Of a stretch of 21,994 bases of DNA, positions 20,749-21,994 are shown piece after piece. Location: positions 1 through 21,994 of the IMG/VR virus record IMGVR_UViG_3300037521_000067. One strand, 5' to 3'. Position numbers and translations under genes: made by a program. Each line of letters starts with the position of its first letter. Within the stretch, counting starts at the first letter, position 1. This DNA is from a virus. The notes under the pieces are model-generated. The model worked only from the letters and a program-made list of their open reading frames with translations, had not been told where the DNA came from and did not search any database.

Positions 20749-21994
20749 TGTCGATGCCTGAAGATGAATTAGTAGAAGCATTACAGACTGCTCTCGGCGG
20801 AGGTCCTTCATCTCCAGAAGGATTGGACTACGCTCGTCGTGTTCTTAGTATGGACGCGCCGACGTTAGACGTTAGCAGTATGGAAGGTCTCCGCGAACAA
20901 GAAACCGAAGTGATGGGCGCACTTCGCAAAGCGCAAGAACGCCTCCAACAGATGAAGGGTCCTACTCGGGCTGAGAAATTGTTAGCGATAGGTGCCGGAC
21001 TCGGTGCGCCGACGAGGACTGGAGCAATCGGCGAGACGGCTGCGGCAGTTTCGCGCAACCTCGCCCCACTTGCCGCAGAACAGAGAGCGTTCGAAGGAGA
21101 ACAAGCGGCAGGAATGAGTCAGTTGGATCTTGCGATGGCGAAGGCGAAGGGTCCGGTGAGTCAAGCAGAAATGGACATCGCTAAGTTACAGTACGAGCAG
21201 GAGTGGAAGGAAAGAATCCAGGCGATGAAGACCGTTGCTCGCGGCTCCGGAAGGGGGATGAAGAATAGAGAGGCAAGCATCCAAGACCTTATTACTGGCT
21301 GGAACTACAGCAGACCCGACGCGGCTGCTCTGGTAGATGGCTTCGTTGATGTTGAAATTGTGCCGCAGACTGGAAGAGCGCGTCTAATCAACAAGATTGA
21401 TAAGTCTGTTATTGAGGTTCCCATCGGTTCGCTTGAGGGGTATTTCAACAACGCGCCGGATGACTACGAACCTCCGCCTGAGGGAACTACTGTACCGGGG
21501 GAGAAGGATCTCAGGACGAAGGAAGAACAGGAGGCTGATTTATACGCGTCCAATATGTTCAAAGAAGGTCGGTCGATGTGGGACATGGCGTTGATCGGAA
21601 CTGGTCCGTGGTCAGCGGGATTGGCTGGCATTTCATTCGTTTCCAGTTTATTCGGTGGTGAGGTGGCGACCGAAACGCTGATCGCACGTCAGGGGTTGGT
21701 CATGCGAACGAAGGACTTGGTCGGTACGTTGATCGCGAACGACAGTGGTCGCATGTCCATGCCGCTGATCATAATGACGCTGGAGGAAGTATCGACTTCT
21801 CCAGAAATAATAGACACTGGTCCTCACATGCAGGCAAGAATGATTGAACTCGATGGATTCCTGTATCGTCAATACCTGAACGCCAGAGAAGATGCAGACA
21901 ATCCTAATCTCGGTGAGAAGTTGCGGATTAAACAGCAAGCGAACGCCCGAGCATTCGGCACGTTCTTGCGTGATCTTAATGTTCCGGCAGACCG
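20748..21994 (+). CDS. large internal/ejection-type protein, C-terminus beyond the window (at least 415 aa)
   Basis: GGGGAG at 20735-20740 lies seven bases before ATG 20748, which overlaps the previous TAA as TAATG. The frame is open to the last base, so the gene continues outside. The N-terminal 150 residues are helical with coiled-coil spacing (EGLREQETEVMGALRKAQER, then MSQLDLAMAKAKGPVSQAEM and IAKLQYEQEWKERIQAMK). A linker rich in Gly follows (RGSGRGMKNR). The middle is mixed and acidic (PDDYEPPPEG; KDLRTKEEQEAD). Residues about 285-305 (WSAGLAGISFVSSLFGG) are hydrophobic. The rest is helical (LIARQGLVMRTKDLVGTLIA and onward). It would be the third ejection-type protein in the series, as P22 has gp7, gp20 and gp16; that is inferred from order and composition, not from a family match. 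Confidence 0.6.
   Translation, partial: MSMPEDELVEALQTALGGGPSSPEGLDYARRVLSMDAPTLDVSSMEGLREQETEVMGALRKAQERLQQMKGPTRAEKLLAIGAGLGAPTRTGAIGETAAAVSRNLAPLAAEQRAFEGEQAAGMSQLDLAMAKAKGPVSQAEMDIAKLQYEQEWKERIQAMKTVARGSGRGMKNREASIQDLITGWNYSRPDAAALVDGFVDVEIVPQTGRARLINKIDKSVIEVPIGSLEGYFNNAPDDYEPPPEGTTVPGEKDLRTKEEQEADLYASNMFKEGRSMWDMALIGTGPWSAGLAGISFVSSLFGGEVATETLIARQGLVMRTKDLVGTLIANDSGRMSMPLIIMTLEEVSTSPEIIDTGPHMQARMIELDGFLYRQYLNAREDADNPNLGEKLRIKQQANARAFGTFLRDLNVPAD

Noticed and set aside
19966-20811. Reverse-strand frame of 281 codons over the 352-residue protein gene
   Set aside because: It crosses a coupled + strand junction and has a Ser/Leu/Arg-rich composition typical of a shadow frame.

Overview
This window is a stretch of the virion (structural) gene block of a tailed bacteriophage. 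All genes lie on the + strand, gaps are a few bases, and ten gene junctions overlap as ATGA, TGATG or TAATG, so it reads like one long, translationally coupled late transcript. The best anchor is a P22-type head completion and ejection series: a gp4-like adaptor, a gp10-like DNA stabilisation protein, then three large putative internal/ejection proteins. This suggests a short-tailed (podovirus-like) phage of the environmental type. Shine-Dalgarno sites are clear throughout, so the host is a bacterium; nothing here identifies it further. No integrase, polymerase, tRNA, CRISPR or transposon is present.

Layout. 1-1045: the end of a beta-rich structural gene, a small beta-rich virion protein and a 61-residue protein. 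1049-3433: a 794-residue fibre-like protein built of repeats. 3448-4055: a basic protein with Gly-Gly octad repeats, followed by a hidden 45-codon reading frame with no usual start codon. 4056-5494: a head-tail adaptor-like protein carrying a discoidin-like domain, and a small Cys-containing protein. 5496-10212: a 1207-residue modular fibre-like protein, a LamG-like lectin and a small helical protein. 10224-12371: small proteins that look like a lysis group (TM plus coiled coil, DUF5675-like protein, two-TM holin candidate, lipoprotein, Pro-Glu-tailed protein). 12384-15744: a second adaptor, a canonical tail fibre and a paralogue of the small helical protein. 15741-21994: the gp10-like protein, a small acidic protein, and three ejection-type proteins, the last cut by the window end.

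The genes appear to build the neck, the host-recognition apparatus and the injected internal proteins, with lysis functions placed in the middle. Points most worth a second look are: a 32-residue module repeated five times in two fibre genes, with protein sequence kept while codons are almost fully scrambled; a [Y]-A-x-G-G motif shared by three otherwise unrelated proteins (two ejection-type and one distant basic protein); the start-less reading frame at 3918-4055; a small C-terminal domain duplicated behind two different fibre blocks; and a sharp base-composition switch inside the 1207-residue gene. I see nothing that amounts to a clearly new defence or mobile system; the novelty is in virion protein architecture.
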